Assembly: GCA_029856445.1 (NCBI GenBank)
Contig: JAHQWY010000060.1
Coordinates: forward strand, 1 to 14,408
DNA length: 14,408 nt
Direction: 5' to 3'
From: Promethearchaeia archaeon
GTDB lineage: Archaea; Asgardarchaeota; Lokiarchaeia; Sigyniarchaeales; SOKP01
Shown here: positions 1-7,064 of the stretch, one piece after another
Numbering within the stretch: the first letter of the stretch is position 1
Layout: every line of letters begins with the position of its first letter
Position numbers and translations under genes: made by a program
The notes under the pieces: generated by a model
The model's database searches: none
Told to the model about the DNA's origin: nothing
Seen by the model: the letters and a program-made list of their open reading frames with translations, nothing else

Positions 1-1
1 A

Positions 2-139
2 ATTGAAATTCTGGTTTGTGAAGCATCAAAAAGAATGCTAGGATGGGAAAAAGTAGATTTAATACCTGGAGTAAAAATTGTAGGGGCAGCAACTTTAAAT
101 GATTTAGTTTTAGAAGCTGATGCTACGCAATGGTTTTAA
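2..139 (+). CDS. DsrE-family protein, C-terminal end (partial)
   Basis: Only the last 45 codons are in the window; the frame is open from the left edge to TAA at 137-139. The translated end has the features of DsrE/DsrF-like small sulfur-transfer proteins: a strand ending in Val-Cys followed by a Ser (ILVCEAS), then a Gly, then 'DLIPGVKIVGAATLNDLVLEAD' in outline, and a hydrophobic Phe terminus. In the family the Cys can carry persulfide sulfur; whether this protein does so is not shown. Its last 17 bases overlap the 3' end of the convergent gene on the minus strand. With only the tail visible, the family call is moderate and nothing can be said about upstream partners. Confidence 0.6.
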   Translation: MEILVCEASKRMLGWEKVDLIPGVKIVGAATLNDLVLEADATQWF

Positions 140-662
140 GTTTTATAAAATTAGTGGATTTTGGAGTAAGATTTTTGCATCTAATTTCAATTGGTTTACT
201 ATTATTTTCAAAAATAACATGATGTATAAACAGTTTATTGACAGATCTAATGTAATCCGCACCACTTCCAACTGCAATACCCCTTTCCTTATAAGTTAAA
301 AAATAAATTGAAATTTCTTTTTTCCCTGAGGAGTCATTTTTTTCCAAAGAGATATTATGAATATATAAATCTGGGAATAAGCTGAATAAAAAATTGATTA
401 ATACTTTTTCAGCTCTTATAATTAAAATCTTTTTTCCTCTGATCTCTCTTCTCATTGAATCTAAATAGGTTTTAGAATCAAAATAATATTCATTTTGTAC
501 AAAAAAAAAGATAAACTGACCAATTATAGCAATAAATTCAGGATATATACCTCCTGTCTTATTATGAAAATATTTATATAATTTAAGCTCAGAATTAGTA
601 TATTTTTTAATGAATTTTAAAATCTGATAGAGGACTAGATCATCAGATATTGTATAAAACAT
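123..662 (-). CDS. Hypothetical protein with possible NusA-like KH domain
   Basis: A 179-residue protein I do not recognise as a named family. The N-terminal half (about 1-75) is hydrophobic and aromatic, with 'FIAIIGQFIFFF' near 43-54, but has no clear membrane helix. Residues about 78-160 look like a KH fold: beta-rich 'KKILIIRAEKVLINFLF', an amphipathic stretch, then 'ISIYFLTYKERGIAVGSGAD' with a GxxG-type loop at VGSG (131-134), followed by helix 'YIRSVNKLF' and a strand. This spacing resembles the KH units of archaeal NusA (loop of the AIGRGG type). If correct, it would bind RNA or single-stranded DNA. The domain call is by eye and tentative. It converges with the DsrE-family gene, overlapping 17 bases, and is transcribed away from the VWA gene. 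Confidence 0.6.
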   Translation of the reverse strand: MFYTISDDLVLYQILKFIKKYTNSELKLYKYFHNKTGGIYPEFIAIIGQFIFFFVQNEYYFDSKTYLDSMRREIRGKKILIIRAEKVLINFLFSLFPDLYIHNISLEKNDSSGKKEISIYFLTYKERGIAVGSGADYIRSVNKLFIHHVIFENNSKPIEIRCKNLTPKSTNFIKLKTIA

Positions 663-820
663 ATACTAATATTTTCACTCAACAATTTAAACTAAACAAC
701 TCAACTAGTGATACTTTATAGACTTCAAATTAATATAAAATGGTTTCAGACTTACAATAAAGCTATAAAAGATCTTTTATTAATTAATATTAGAATCATT
801 AAACAAATTTATTCTACCAG

Positions 821-2245
821 ATGTTTGTCGAATTTTTTTATTATCTTAAAGAAAGGTTGCCCGTAAGCATAACCGAATATATGACCTTACTTGAAGCTCT
901 TGATAAAGGGCTCATCCATAATATGGTAGAGTTTTATTATACTTCGAGATCGATTCTATGTAAAAATGAACACCATTTTGATATCTTTGATATTTCCTTT
1001 GCAAATTTCTTTAAGAATGCCATGATACAATTCCCTGAAGATTTTAAACAGGAAATATGGGATTGGTTGGATAAGCCGATCACTATTTCTGAGTTAATTG
1101 AGGGATTAGAACTCATATTAAAGGAATATCAACAATACCTAAATATTGAAGATTTAGAAAAGTTCCTAGAAGAACTATTGGAGAAGTATGATGCTGAGCT
1201 AGTTAAGGGAATTATAACTGATACTCCAGACGCACTTAAAGAGGAAATATTAAAATGGTTGAAGAGTAATCTTGACGCCGCTGCGATGAATGGGAATATC
1301 TCGGAATTAACAAGTCAATTCTTTAGTCTAGAAGAATTGCAAAAACGTTTAGAAGAATTAATGCGAGAACAAGATGAAGAGCATAATTATGGAAATCGTT
1401 TCATTGGAACACGTGGCACATCTCCATTTGGTCATTCTGGGGAAAATCAAATGGGTATGAGAATTGGTGGAAGTGCAGGTATGCGAACAGCAGTACAAAT
1501 AGCTGAAAAAAGAATTTTTAAAGATTATCGGAAGGATATCGTTTTAGATACAAGACAAATTAAGGTAGCTCTAAAAAGACTCAAAAAACTTGAAGAAATT
1601 GGAAAACAGGACGAATTAAATATTGATGAGACAATTGATAAGACAGCAAAGAATGGAGGAGAGATAGAAATTGTATTTGATAAGCGTAGAAAAAACGATG
1701 TGAGAATCTTACTACTTATGGATGTAGGGGGTAGCATGACACCATATGCTCACCTTGTCAATCTACTTTTCTCTGCAGCTAATAATATGTCCCATTGGAA
1801 AGATTTTAAATACTACTACTTTCATAACTGCATATATGAGACTTTATATTTCAATGCTAAAAGGAATCCTAATGAGGCAATTGAATTTGACGATTTTCTT
1901 AGAAAATATGATAATAAATACAAAGTTGTTGTAGTTGGGGATGCAGCCATGGCCAGTTGGGAATTAACGGAAAAATACGGTTCGATATACTATTATCATA
2001 GAAATGAAATGCCCGGGATCTATTATATCAGAGAACTCGCTAATCATTTTAAAAATAGTGTAGTTTGGCTTAACCCAGAGCTAATTAGACCGGAATGGAG
2101 CCCATGGACTCGAAAAATCATTTCTAGCATTATTCCAATGTATGATTTAACCGTCGAAGGAATAGAAGATGCGATGAATTATCTCAGAAAGGGCGGTAAG
2201 AATATGTTTACAACTGTGAATTATTTCAAAGGACTAAACTATTAA
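821..2245 (+). CDS. VWA domain protein, CoxE-like family
   Basis: A 474-residue protein of the CoxE-like von Willebrand factor A family. It has an acidic helical N-terminus (1-185), then the family's conserved linker 'GTRGTSPFGHSGENQMGMRI' (about 196-215) followed by 'AVQIAEKRIF'. The VWA domain begins near 293 with 'RILLLMDVGGSM' (MIDAS D301, S305). A second conserved site, GDAAM, is at 373-377, and 'VVWLNPE' lies further on. The DxGGS form of the MIDAS motif is usual for this family and is not a defect. Such proteins usually sit beside a MoxR AAA+ ATPase and act as chaperone-like partners in metal-centre insertion or complex remodelling; no MoxR gene is in this window. It is followed after 7 bases by a membrane protein, suggesting one transcript. 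No strong Shine-Dalgarno is visible before the ATG. Confidence 0.9.
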   Translation: MFVEFFYYLKERLPVSITEYMTLLEALDKGLIHNMVEFYYTSRSILCKNEHHFDIFDISFANFFKNAMIQFPEDFKQEIWDWLDKPITISELIEGLELILKEYQQYLNIEDLEKFLEELLEKYDAELVKGIITDTPDALKEEILKWLKSNLDAAAMNGNISELTSQFFSLEELQKRLEELMREQDEEHNYGNRFIGTRGTSPFGHSGENQMGMRIGGSAGMRTAVQIAEKRIFKDYRKDIVLDTRQIKVALKRLKKLEEIGKQDELNIDETIDKTAKNGGEIEIVFDKRRKNDVRILLLMDVGGSMTPYAHLVNLLFSAANNMSHWKDFKYYYFHNCIYETLYFNAKRNPNEAIEFDDFLRKYDNKYKVVVVGDAAMASWELTEKYGSIYYYHRNEMPGIYYIRELANHFKNSVVWLNPELIRPEWSPWTRKIISSIIPMYDLTVEGIEDAMNYLRKGGKNMFTTVNYFKGLNY

Positions 2246-2252
2246 ATTATTC

Positions 2253-2867
2253 TTGAAACCTTTAGAGATTGAAATGGAAACGGAACAAAATCAATCTTCA
2301 GAAAAAAGAGATACCATTCAATATTTTGATGTGTTTTTTGGTCTATTTAATTCATTTGTAATGGTTTTTCTTATATTAATAATGCAAAGGAATTTGATAT
2401 TCATCATTATTGCTTTTGTTTTTACTTTAATTTTAGTGGTTGGCATCATCTATACATTTAATAAAGAAAATCCATTTTATATTTATTTTGTATATGGAAC
2501 TCTCGCTTGTGGTTCATTCTATGCCCTACCAGGGCTATTTAGTATCCCGTTTGAAAATTTCAGTTTTGGTGTTATTGATTATATTATATTTATTACAGCA
2601 ATTGCAGAAATCTTTTATTTAATTGTGTTATTCAAAGATGCAGGGTATGCTTTCGAGGGAATGTATAGAGCACGGTATGATCCAAATGTTCAATATTTAG
2701 TAGCTGATCCTGAAGCCCAAATAAGATTTGAAGAACACCTCTATGAAGCTAAACAAAAGAAAAAGCAAAAACAAAAAGAACACTTTAAGAAATATAAAGG
2801 CTATCTGTTGATTTCAATCAGTATAATATCTATAATAGGATTTTATGTTACAATCTTTTTAAAATAA
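2253..2867 (+). CDS. Five-helix integral membrane protein, unknown function
   Basis: A 204-residue protein with about five hydrophobic helices: residues 25-45, 48-69, 74-97, 104-127 and 184-202. Between helices four and five is a charged soluble stretch (128-182) containing the Lys/Gln-rich run 'AKQKKKQKQKEHFKKYKG', presumably cytoplasmic by the positive-inside rule. I do not recognise the family. The reading frame opens with a TTG at 2253, only 7 bases after the VWA gene stop; an in-frame ATG at 2274 is an equally possible start and would remove seven residues. Neither has a strong ribosome-binding site. The tight spacing makes it the likely operon partner of the VWA protein, perhaps a membrane anchor or substrate of it (inference). 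It ends before a hairpin shared with the convergent corrinoid gene. Confidence 0.75.
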   Translation: MKPLEIEMETEQNQSSEKRDTIQYFDVFFGLFNSFVMVFLILIMQRNLIFIIIAFVFTLILVVGIIYTFNKENPFYIYFVYGTLACGSFYALPGLFSIPFENFSFGVIDYIIFITAIAEIFYLIVLFKDAGYAFEGMYRARYDPNVQYLVADPEAQIRFEEHLYEAKQKKKQKQKEHFKKYKGYLLISISIISIIGFYVTIFLK

Positions 2868-2874
2868 CTTTATG

Positions 2875-2900
2875 AATCAATAATCTTTCGATTAATGATT
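2875..2900. terminator. Hairpin between convergent genes
   Basis: Two 11-base arms (AATCAATAATC and GATTAATGATT) pair with one mismatch around a 4-base loop (TTTC). The hairpin sits in the 58-base gap between the ends of the membrane-protein gene and the corrinoid-protein gene, where it could end both transcripts. There is no long T-tract on either side, so this is tentative. Confidence 0.35.
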
Positions 2901-2925
2901 AAATATCTAAAATAAATATAATTTC

Positions 2926-3561
2926 TTAAGTATCACTTAACTTTCGGATGAGATCTACTCCATAGATCGCATCATCTGCATATCCATCTGCCCCAAATTT
3001 CTTTGCAAGCTCTAGATTTAAGGGAGCACCTCCCACTATTAATTTAACACTTTCTCGTAAACCTGCTTCTTTCAGGGCTTCATGGACAACCCCAATTTGA
3101 TCTACTGTCATAGATAACAGAGTACTTAAAGCTACAACAGAGGCTCCTGTTTCTCTTACTTTTTTTACTATCACTTCAGCATCAACATCTCTCCCAAGAT
3201 CGTAAACTTCAAAATTAGCACTTAGCAACATTGTTCCTAATAAATTTTTTCCTAGATCGTGTTGGTCTCCCTTTACAGTTGCAATTACAGCTTTAATTTT
3301 CTCTTTGGAAGCATCCAAAACAGTTAAAGCTGGTTTTAAGACTTCAAGTCCCGCTTTCATAGTATCACCAGCTAAGACTAATTCTCCCAAAAAATATTCA
3401 AATTCTTCATAACGTCGACTTACTTCATCCATACCTTTTTTTAATGCTGTTAATATATCAAAGGGATCCTTTTTATCTTCCTCAAGTGCAACCTTAACTG
3501 CATCAGCTATATCATCCAATTCCAACTCAACTATTAATTCAGTTAATTCTTCAAATTCCAT
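2926..3561 (-). CDS. Corrinoid (B12-binding) methyl-carrier protein, MtaC/MtbC/MttC type
   Basis: A methyltransferase corrinoid protein of normal length (211 residues from the ATG at 3561). The N-terminal helical cap (about 1-85) includes 'FLGELVLAGDTMKAGLEVLK', typical of the B12-binding cap domain. The Rossmann-type cobalamin domain follows, with the lower-ligand motif DxHxxG as DQHDLG (D99, H101, G104), the 'ALSTLLS' strand near 144-150, and 'IVGGAPLN' near 175-182. The His would coordinate cobalt base-off, so the protein can carry a methyl group between two methyltransferases. It is divergent from the tandem UroD-type genes, its likely partners. A TTG 12 bases upstream (3573) is an alternative start, but a TATA-like box centred about 27 bases before the ATG favours 3561 and a leaderless message. 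The substrate class (methanol, methylamine or methoxy compound) cannot be told from this protein. Confidence 0.92.
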   Translation of the reverse strand: MEFEELTELIVELELDDIADAVKVALEEDKKDPFDILTALKKGMDEVSRRYEEFEYFLGELVLAGDTMKAGLEVLKPALTVLDASKEKIKAVIATVKGDQHDLGKNLLGTMLLSANFEVYDLGRDVDAEVIVKKVRETGASVVALSTLLSMTVDQIGVVHEALKEAGLRESVKLIVGGAPLNLELAKKFGADGYADDAIYGVDLIRKLSDT

Positions 3562-3581
3562 ACTATAAACCAATTTTTTGT

Positions 3582-3594
3582 AATATTTATTAAA
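3582..3594 (-). promoter_or_regulatory. TATA-like promoter of the corrinoid-protein gene
   Basis: On the minus strand an AT-rich box (TTTAATAAATATT) is centred about 27 bases before the ATG at 3561, the distance expected when an archaeal transcript begins at or next to its start codon. It is a weak consensus match in very AT-rich DNA. Confidence 0.35.
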
Positions 3595-3684
3595 TTCTCC
3601 CTAATTTCAAATCAATGAATAATATTAATTACAAATCAAATTCTATTAAATATTTTTTTAAATAATCAAAGTATTTTTTTTACT

Positions 3685-4854
3685 ATGGTATTATCAAAAC
3701 GAGAACGGGTTATTCGAGCTTTAGAACGCGATGATGAACCCGATAAGATACCAATCCATTATCTTGGATTCGAAAGAACGGGTACTGCCTATCAACAATT
3801 TCTGGAATCAGATGAATTTAAAGAAAACAATGTTTACATTGAGAACACATATTCAAGAGAGGATTATAGATGGGTAGGGGATATAACTGAATGGCGTTTT
3901 TGGAATGTTGATTGTCATACTATAGATCCTTGGAGGCATCGAATGAAGACAGCAATTGCCGAAGGACCACCCGAATATCCTGGGAGTTACATAATCCCAA
4001 CATCAGGGAGAATATTTAAGCGAGTGGAACAAGTTAAAACGGGTTTAACATATGCATGGTATATAGATGGTATTTTCCACACTCCTGAGATTGTACATTC
4101 TTACTGGGATGAATATGGAAAACCTTCTGAATGCATTAATGATAATGTTAATTATTCCCCTAAAATCTGGGAAGAATTTGTTGAAAGTCTGTCTTCATAC
4201 TTATATCCTATGGCTAGATTAATGATTGCAATGAATGAGGCGCTATTCGAAGGAATGACGGTGAGCAGGGTTACTTATCATATGAGAAAAAATCCAGAAT
4301 TTATCCATGAGGTTATGGAGGAATATACTAAAGTTAATTTAGAATTTGTAAAACGTTATGCAGAAGCAGGAATAGATATTGTTTTTTATTATGATGATTT
4401 AGGGTATAAAGGACGATCTATGTTTTCTCTTGAGAATTTTCGTACATTTATACTTCCATATTATAAAAAAATATATCAAGAATGCAAGAAACACGGTATG
4501 TTTATTATTCAACATTCATGCGGTTATATCGATAAATTACTCCCTGATATGATCAACGCGGGATTAGATTGTATTCAAGCCTTAGAGCCTGCTGCAGGTG
4601 TTGATATAGCACATTTAAAGTTCACTTTGGGAGATCGAGTGAGTTTTATGGGGGGGATGGATTCTACTCGAACATTAAGTTTCGGAACACCTAAAGAAGT
4701 TGAAGAAGAAGTAAAGAGATGTATCAAAGCAGCTGCTTACGGTGGAGGATATTTTGCAGGACCAAGTCATAACATTCTAAACGTACCTTGGGAAAATATT
4801 ATAGCTTTACGAGCAGCTATAGAAAAATATCGAGACTATCCATTAAAACTATAA
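3685..4854 (+). CDS. UroD/MtaA-family corrinoid methyltransferase, copy 1
   Basis: A 389-residue member of the uroporphyrinogen decarboxylase superfamily, in the branch that includes methylcobamide:thiol methyltransferases (MtaA, MtbA) and some substrate:corrinoid methyltransferases. Features in order: 'MVLSKRERVIRALERDDEPD' (1-20), a TIM-barrel body, the zinc-type motif HSCG (H277, C279), GGMD (323-326), and GPSHNI (359-364). In MtaA/MtbA a third zinc ligand is a Cys in a PGCG context; here that place reads PSHN, so His362 may substitute. True haem-pathway UroD is unlikely because of the HxC motif and the company of a corrinoid protein. The neighbour at 4970 is a close paralogue. Donor and acceptor of the methyl group are unknown. 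An AT box about 32 bases before the ATG (3646-3653) suggests a short or absent leader. Confidence 0.9.
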   Translation: MVLSKRERVIRALERDDEPDKIPIHYLGFERTGTAYQQFLESDEFKENNVYIENTYSREDYRWVGDITEWRFWNVDCHTIDPWRHRMKTAIAEGPPEYPGSYIIPTSGRIFKRVEQVKTGLTYAWYIDGIFHTPEIVHSYWDEYGKPSECINDNVNYSPKIWEEFVESLSSYLYPMARLMIAMNEALFEGMTVSRVTYHMRKNPEFIHEVMEEYTKVNLEFVKRYAEAGIDIVFYYDDLGYKGRSMFSLENFRTFILPYYKKIYQECKKHGMFIIQHSCGYIDKLLPDMINAGLDCIQALEPAAGVDIAHLKFTLGDRVSFMGGMDSTRTLSFGTPKEVEEEVKRCIKAAAYGGGYFAGPSHNILNVPWENIIALRAAIEKYRDYPLKL

Positions 4855-4941
4855 TGAGTTTATCTGTAAAAATATTTTATTGCTCATTATAATAAGGAAT
4901 TTATCAAGAATGATTACTCTCCTTATAAAATGGAAAATTTT

Positions 4942-4950
4942 TTTATATAA
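4942..4950 (+). promoter_or_regulatory. Archaeal TATA box of the second methyltransferase gene
   Basis: TTTATATAA matches the archaeal TATA consensus well and is preceded by an A-rich stretch resembling a BRE. Its centre is about 24 bases before the ATG at 4970, so transcription should start at or within a few bases of the start codon, giving a leaderless mRNA. It shows that copy 2 can be transcribed independently of copy 1. Confidence 0.6.
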
Positions 4951-4969
4951 ATAAAACAGATCTTCTATT

Positions 4970-6142
4970 ATGGTATTGTCAAAAAGAGAACGTGTTATTA
5001 GAGCCTTAGAACGCGATGATGAACCTGATTTAATCCCAATACATTATCTTGGATTTGAAAGAAGTGGTACTTCTTATCAAGAATTTTTTGAATCAGATGA
5101 GTATAAAGAAAATGAAACTTATGTAAAAAATAGCTATTCCAATGAAGATTTTCGATGGGCAGGAAATATAACCGAATTAAGATTCTGGAATGTTGATTGT
5201 CATCATATGGATCCTTGGAGGCGTAGAATGAAAGGATCTATGGCACCAGGTCCCTCTGAATACCCTGGGAGTTTTATTGCTACGCCTACCGGGCGAATTT
5301 GGAAGTGGGTTGAACAAGTTGATACAGGAAAACCTTTTATGTGGTATATAGATGGAGTTTTCCGCACGCCTGAGATAGTAAAATCTTATTGGGACGAATA
5401 TGGTAAACCTTCAGACTTTATTAATGATGAGGTAAATTACTCACCTAAAATCTGGAATGAATTTGTTGATAGTCTCTCACCATATTTATATCCTATGGCT
5501 AGATCTGTTATTGCTCTAAATGATGCTATGCATGAAGGAATGACTCCTAGTAGAGTTGTATATTTTATGCGAAAAAATCCTAAATTTCTACATGAAGTCT
5601 TAACGGAGTATGCAAATACCAACATAGAAATGATTAAGCGTTATGCAGAAGCAGGTGTAGATATTTGGTTTTATTTAGATGATCTAGGAATGAAAGGGCG
5701 TTCAATTCTTTCTCTTGAAAATTTCCGCAAATTTCTTATACCCCAATATAAAAGAATGTTTCAAGAATGTCATAAGCATGGTATGTTTGTTGTACAACAT
5801 TCATGTGGATATATCGATAAATTACTTCCAGATATGGTTGATGCAGGATTAGATTGTATTCAAACGTTAGAACCAGCTGCAGGTGTTGATTTAGCGTATT
5901 TAAAGGAAACTCTAGGAGACCGTTTGAGTTTTATGGGTGGAATGGATGTTACTAGAACCTTAAGTTTTGGGACACCAAAAGAAGTAGAAGAAGAAGTAAA
6001 AAGATGTATTAAAGCTGCTGCTTACGGAGGAGGTTATTTTGCAGGTCCGAGTCATAATATATTGAATGCTCCCTGGGAAAATATCTTGGCATTCAGAGCA
6101 GCTATCGAGAAATATCGAAAATATCCATTGAAATTTTACTAA
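4970..6142 (+). CDS. UroD/MtaA-family corrinoid methyltransferase, copy 2
   Basis: A 390-residue paralogue of the preceding gene that aligns with it without a gap over 389 residues; a hand count gives about 93 differences, or roughly 76% identity. The zinc-type motif HSCG (H277, C279), GGMD (323-326) and GPSHNI (359-364) are all kept. Differences cluster in 33-130, 175-225 and 240-275, the parts most likely to shape substrate or partner binding, while 328-366 are identical. Two non-identical copies beside one corrinoid protein suggest different substrates, or a split into donor-side and acceptor-side methyltransferases (inference). It has its own TATA box. It ends 'PLKFY' whereas copy 1 ends 'PLKL', and its stop codon coincides with the point where the convergent CoA-transferase pseudogene is cut off. 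Confidence 0.9.
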   Translation: MVLSKRERVIRALERDDEPDLIPIHYLGFERSGTSYQEFFESDEYKENETYVKNSYSNEDFRWAGNITELRFWNVDCHHMDPWRRRMKGSMAPGPSEYPGSFIATPTGRIWKWVEQVDTGKPFMWYIDGVFRTPEIVKSYWDEYGKPSDFINDEVNYSPKIWNEFVDSLSPYLYPMARSVIALNDAMHEGMTPSRVVYFMRKNPKFLHEVLTEYANTNIEMIKRYAEAGVDIWFYLDDLGMKGRSILSLENFRKFLIPQYKRMFQECHKHGMFVVQHSCGYIDKLLPDMVDAGLDCIQTLEPAAGVDLAYLKETLGDRLSFMGGMDVTRTLSFGTPKEVEEEVKRCIKAAAYGGGYFAGPSHNILNAPWENILAFRAAIEKYRKYPLKFY

Positions 6143-6919
6143 TTGCCTCCACAATTTCTCTGTCCCAGCATTAATAGCAATGATTTTTCCATCTTTCGTT
6201 TCAAAATTTTCAGCAGGTACAAAAAATCTAATACGATTCCCACACCTTTCATAAATTGATCCTGTAAGGGAATAAGTTGGTAGAGATCCACCGGTTGCCT
6301 TAAAAACTGCTTCTGCTAAACTTAAATCGATCACTTCCCCTCCATTATGATTCGTATCTCTATTGTATAGAGCCATCATTACTGCAAAAGCACCAAGATA
6401 TCCTGTTAAATAATCCACCAATGGGTGTCCACTACGTACCGGAGGAAGATCAGGGTAACCAGATGTATAAGTTAATCCTGCAAACGCACTTACAGTTCTA
6501 TCAAATCCACCCCTTTGTCTATAAGATCCAGTTTGACCGAATCCCGAAACTAAACAAATTATTCATTCTGGATTAACTTGATGTAGAATTTCAGAACCAA
6601 GATTCCATTTTTCTAAAACTCCAGGACGAAAATTAAGAAGTACTACATCAGCTTTCGCGCATAGTTTCTTGGCAATATCTTGACCCTCCTTTTTATGTAA
6701 ATCCAAGGTGATTGTCTTTTTATTACGGCTTCCAACTATCCAATTTGGACTTCTTCTATTCCCACCAAGTTGATTCCCTCGTTGCGGATCACCAACTTTT
6801 GGTAATTCCACTTTGATTACTTCTGCACCAAAATCAGCCATAAGAGAACCAACCAGGGGAGCTGCAATAAGAGTAGAAAAATCAATAACTATTATTCCTT
6901 CTAAAGGTAATTTTGTCAT
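6143..6919 (-). pseudogene. CaiB/BaiF (class III) CoA-transferase, truncated with in-frame stop
   Basis: The frame starting at the ATG (6919) encodes a clear class III CoA-transferase N-terminus: 'LPLEGIIVIDFSTLIAAPLV', 'ADFGAEVIKVELP', 'NKKTITLDLHKKEG', 'DVVLLNFRPGVLEKW'. After residue 118 a TGA (6563-6565) interrupts it, but homology continues in the same frame: 'IICLVSGFGQTGSYR', then 'GHPLVDYLTGYLGAF' with the catalytic Asp at position 169, then 'GGEVIDLSLAEAVF' and 'DGKIIAINAGTEKLWRQL'. Recognisable homology stops at the stop codon of the convergent methyltransferase gene, after about 259 codons of a family usually near 400. The C-terminal third is therefore missing. It normally moves CoA between carboxylic acids; here it is probably dead. 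The single TGA could be a sequencing error, but the missing end is independent of that. Confidence 0.85.
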
Positions 6920-7064
6920 AATCTTTAGTATAAATGTTATTATTCAAAATAGAAGCTCAATATGACTTATAATAATAAACTAAAGGATAATAAATTGAGT
7001 TTTATTTTTTACAAATTTGCAATTTATCTATTTTGTTTATAAAATGATTATAGATTTAGAAGAT

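Noticed and set aside
1719..1739. Degenerate MIDAS motif (DxGGS instead of DxSxS) in the VWA protein
   Set aside because: The DVGGSM form is normal for the CoxE-like family, so it is not a sign of lost function.
3685..6142. Tandem genes as haem-pathway uroporphyrinogen decarboxylases (hemE)
   Set aside because: They have the HxC zinc-type motif of the methyltransferase branch and sit beside a corrinoid protein; no other haem gene is present.
5960..6421. A 153-residue minus-strand reading frame as an independent gene
   Set aside because: It is the middle part of the CoA-transferase remnant followed by antisense of the methyltransferase gene, where homology ends.
6563..6565. In-frame TGA in the CoA-transferase read as selenocysteine
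   Set aside because: The family has an ordinary hydrophobic residue here (NPxLI), not a catalytic Cys, and the gene also lacks its C-terminal third. A nonsense mutation is simpler.
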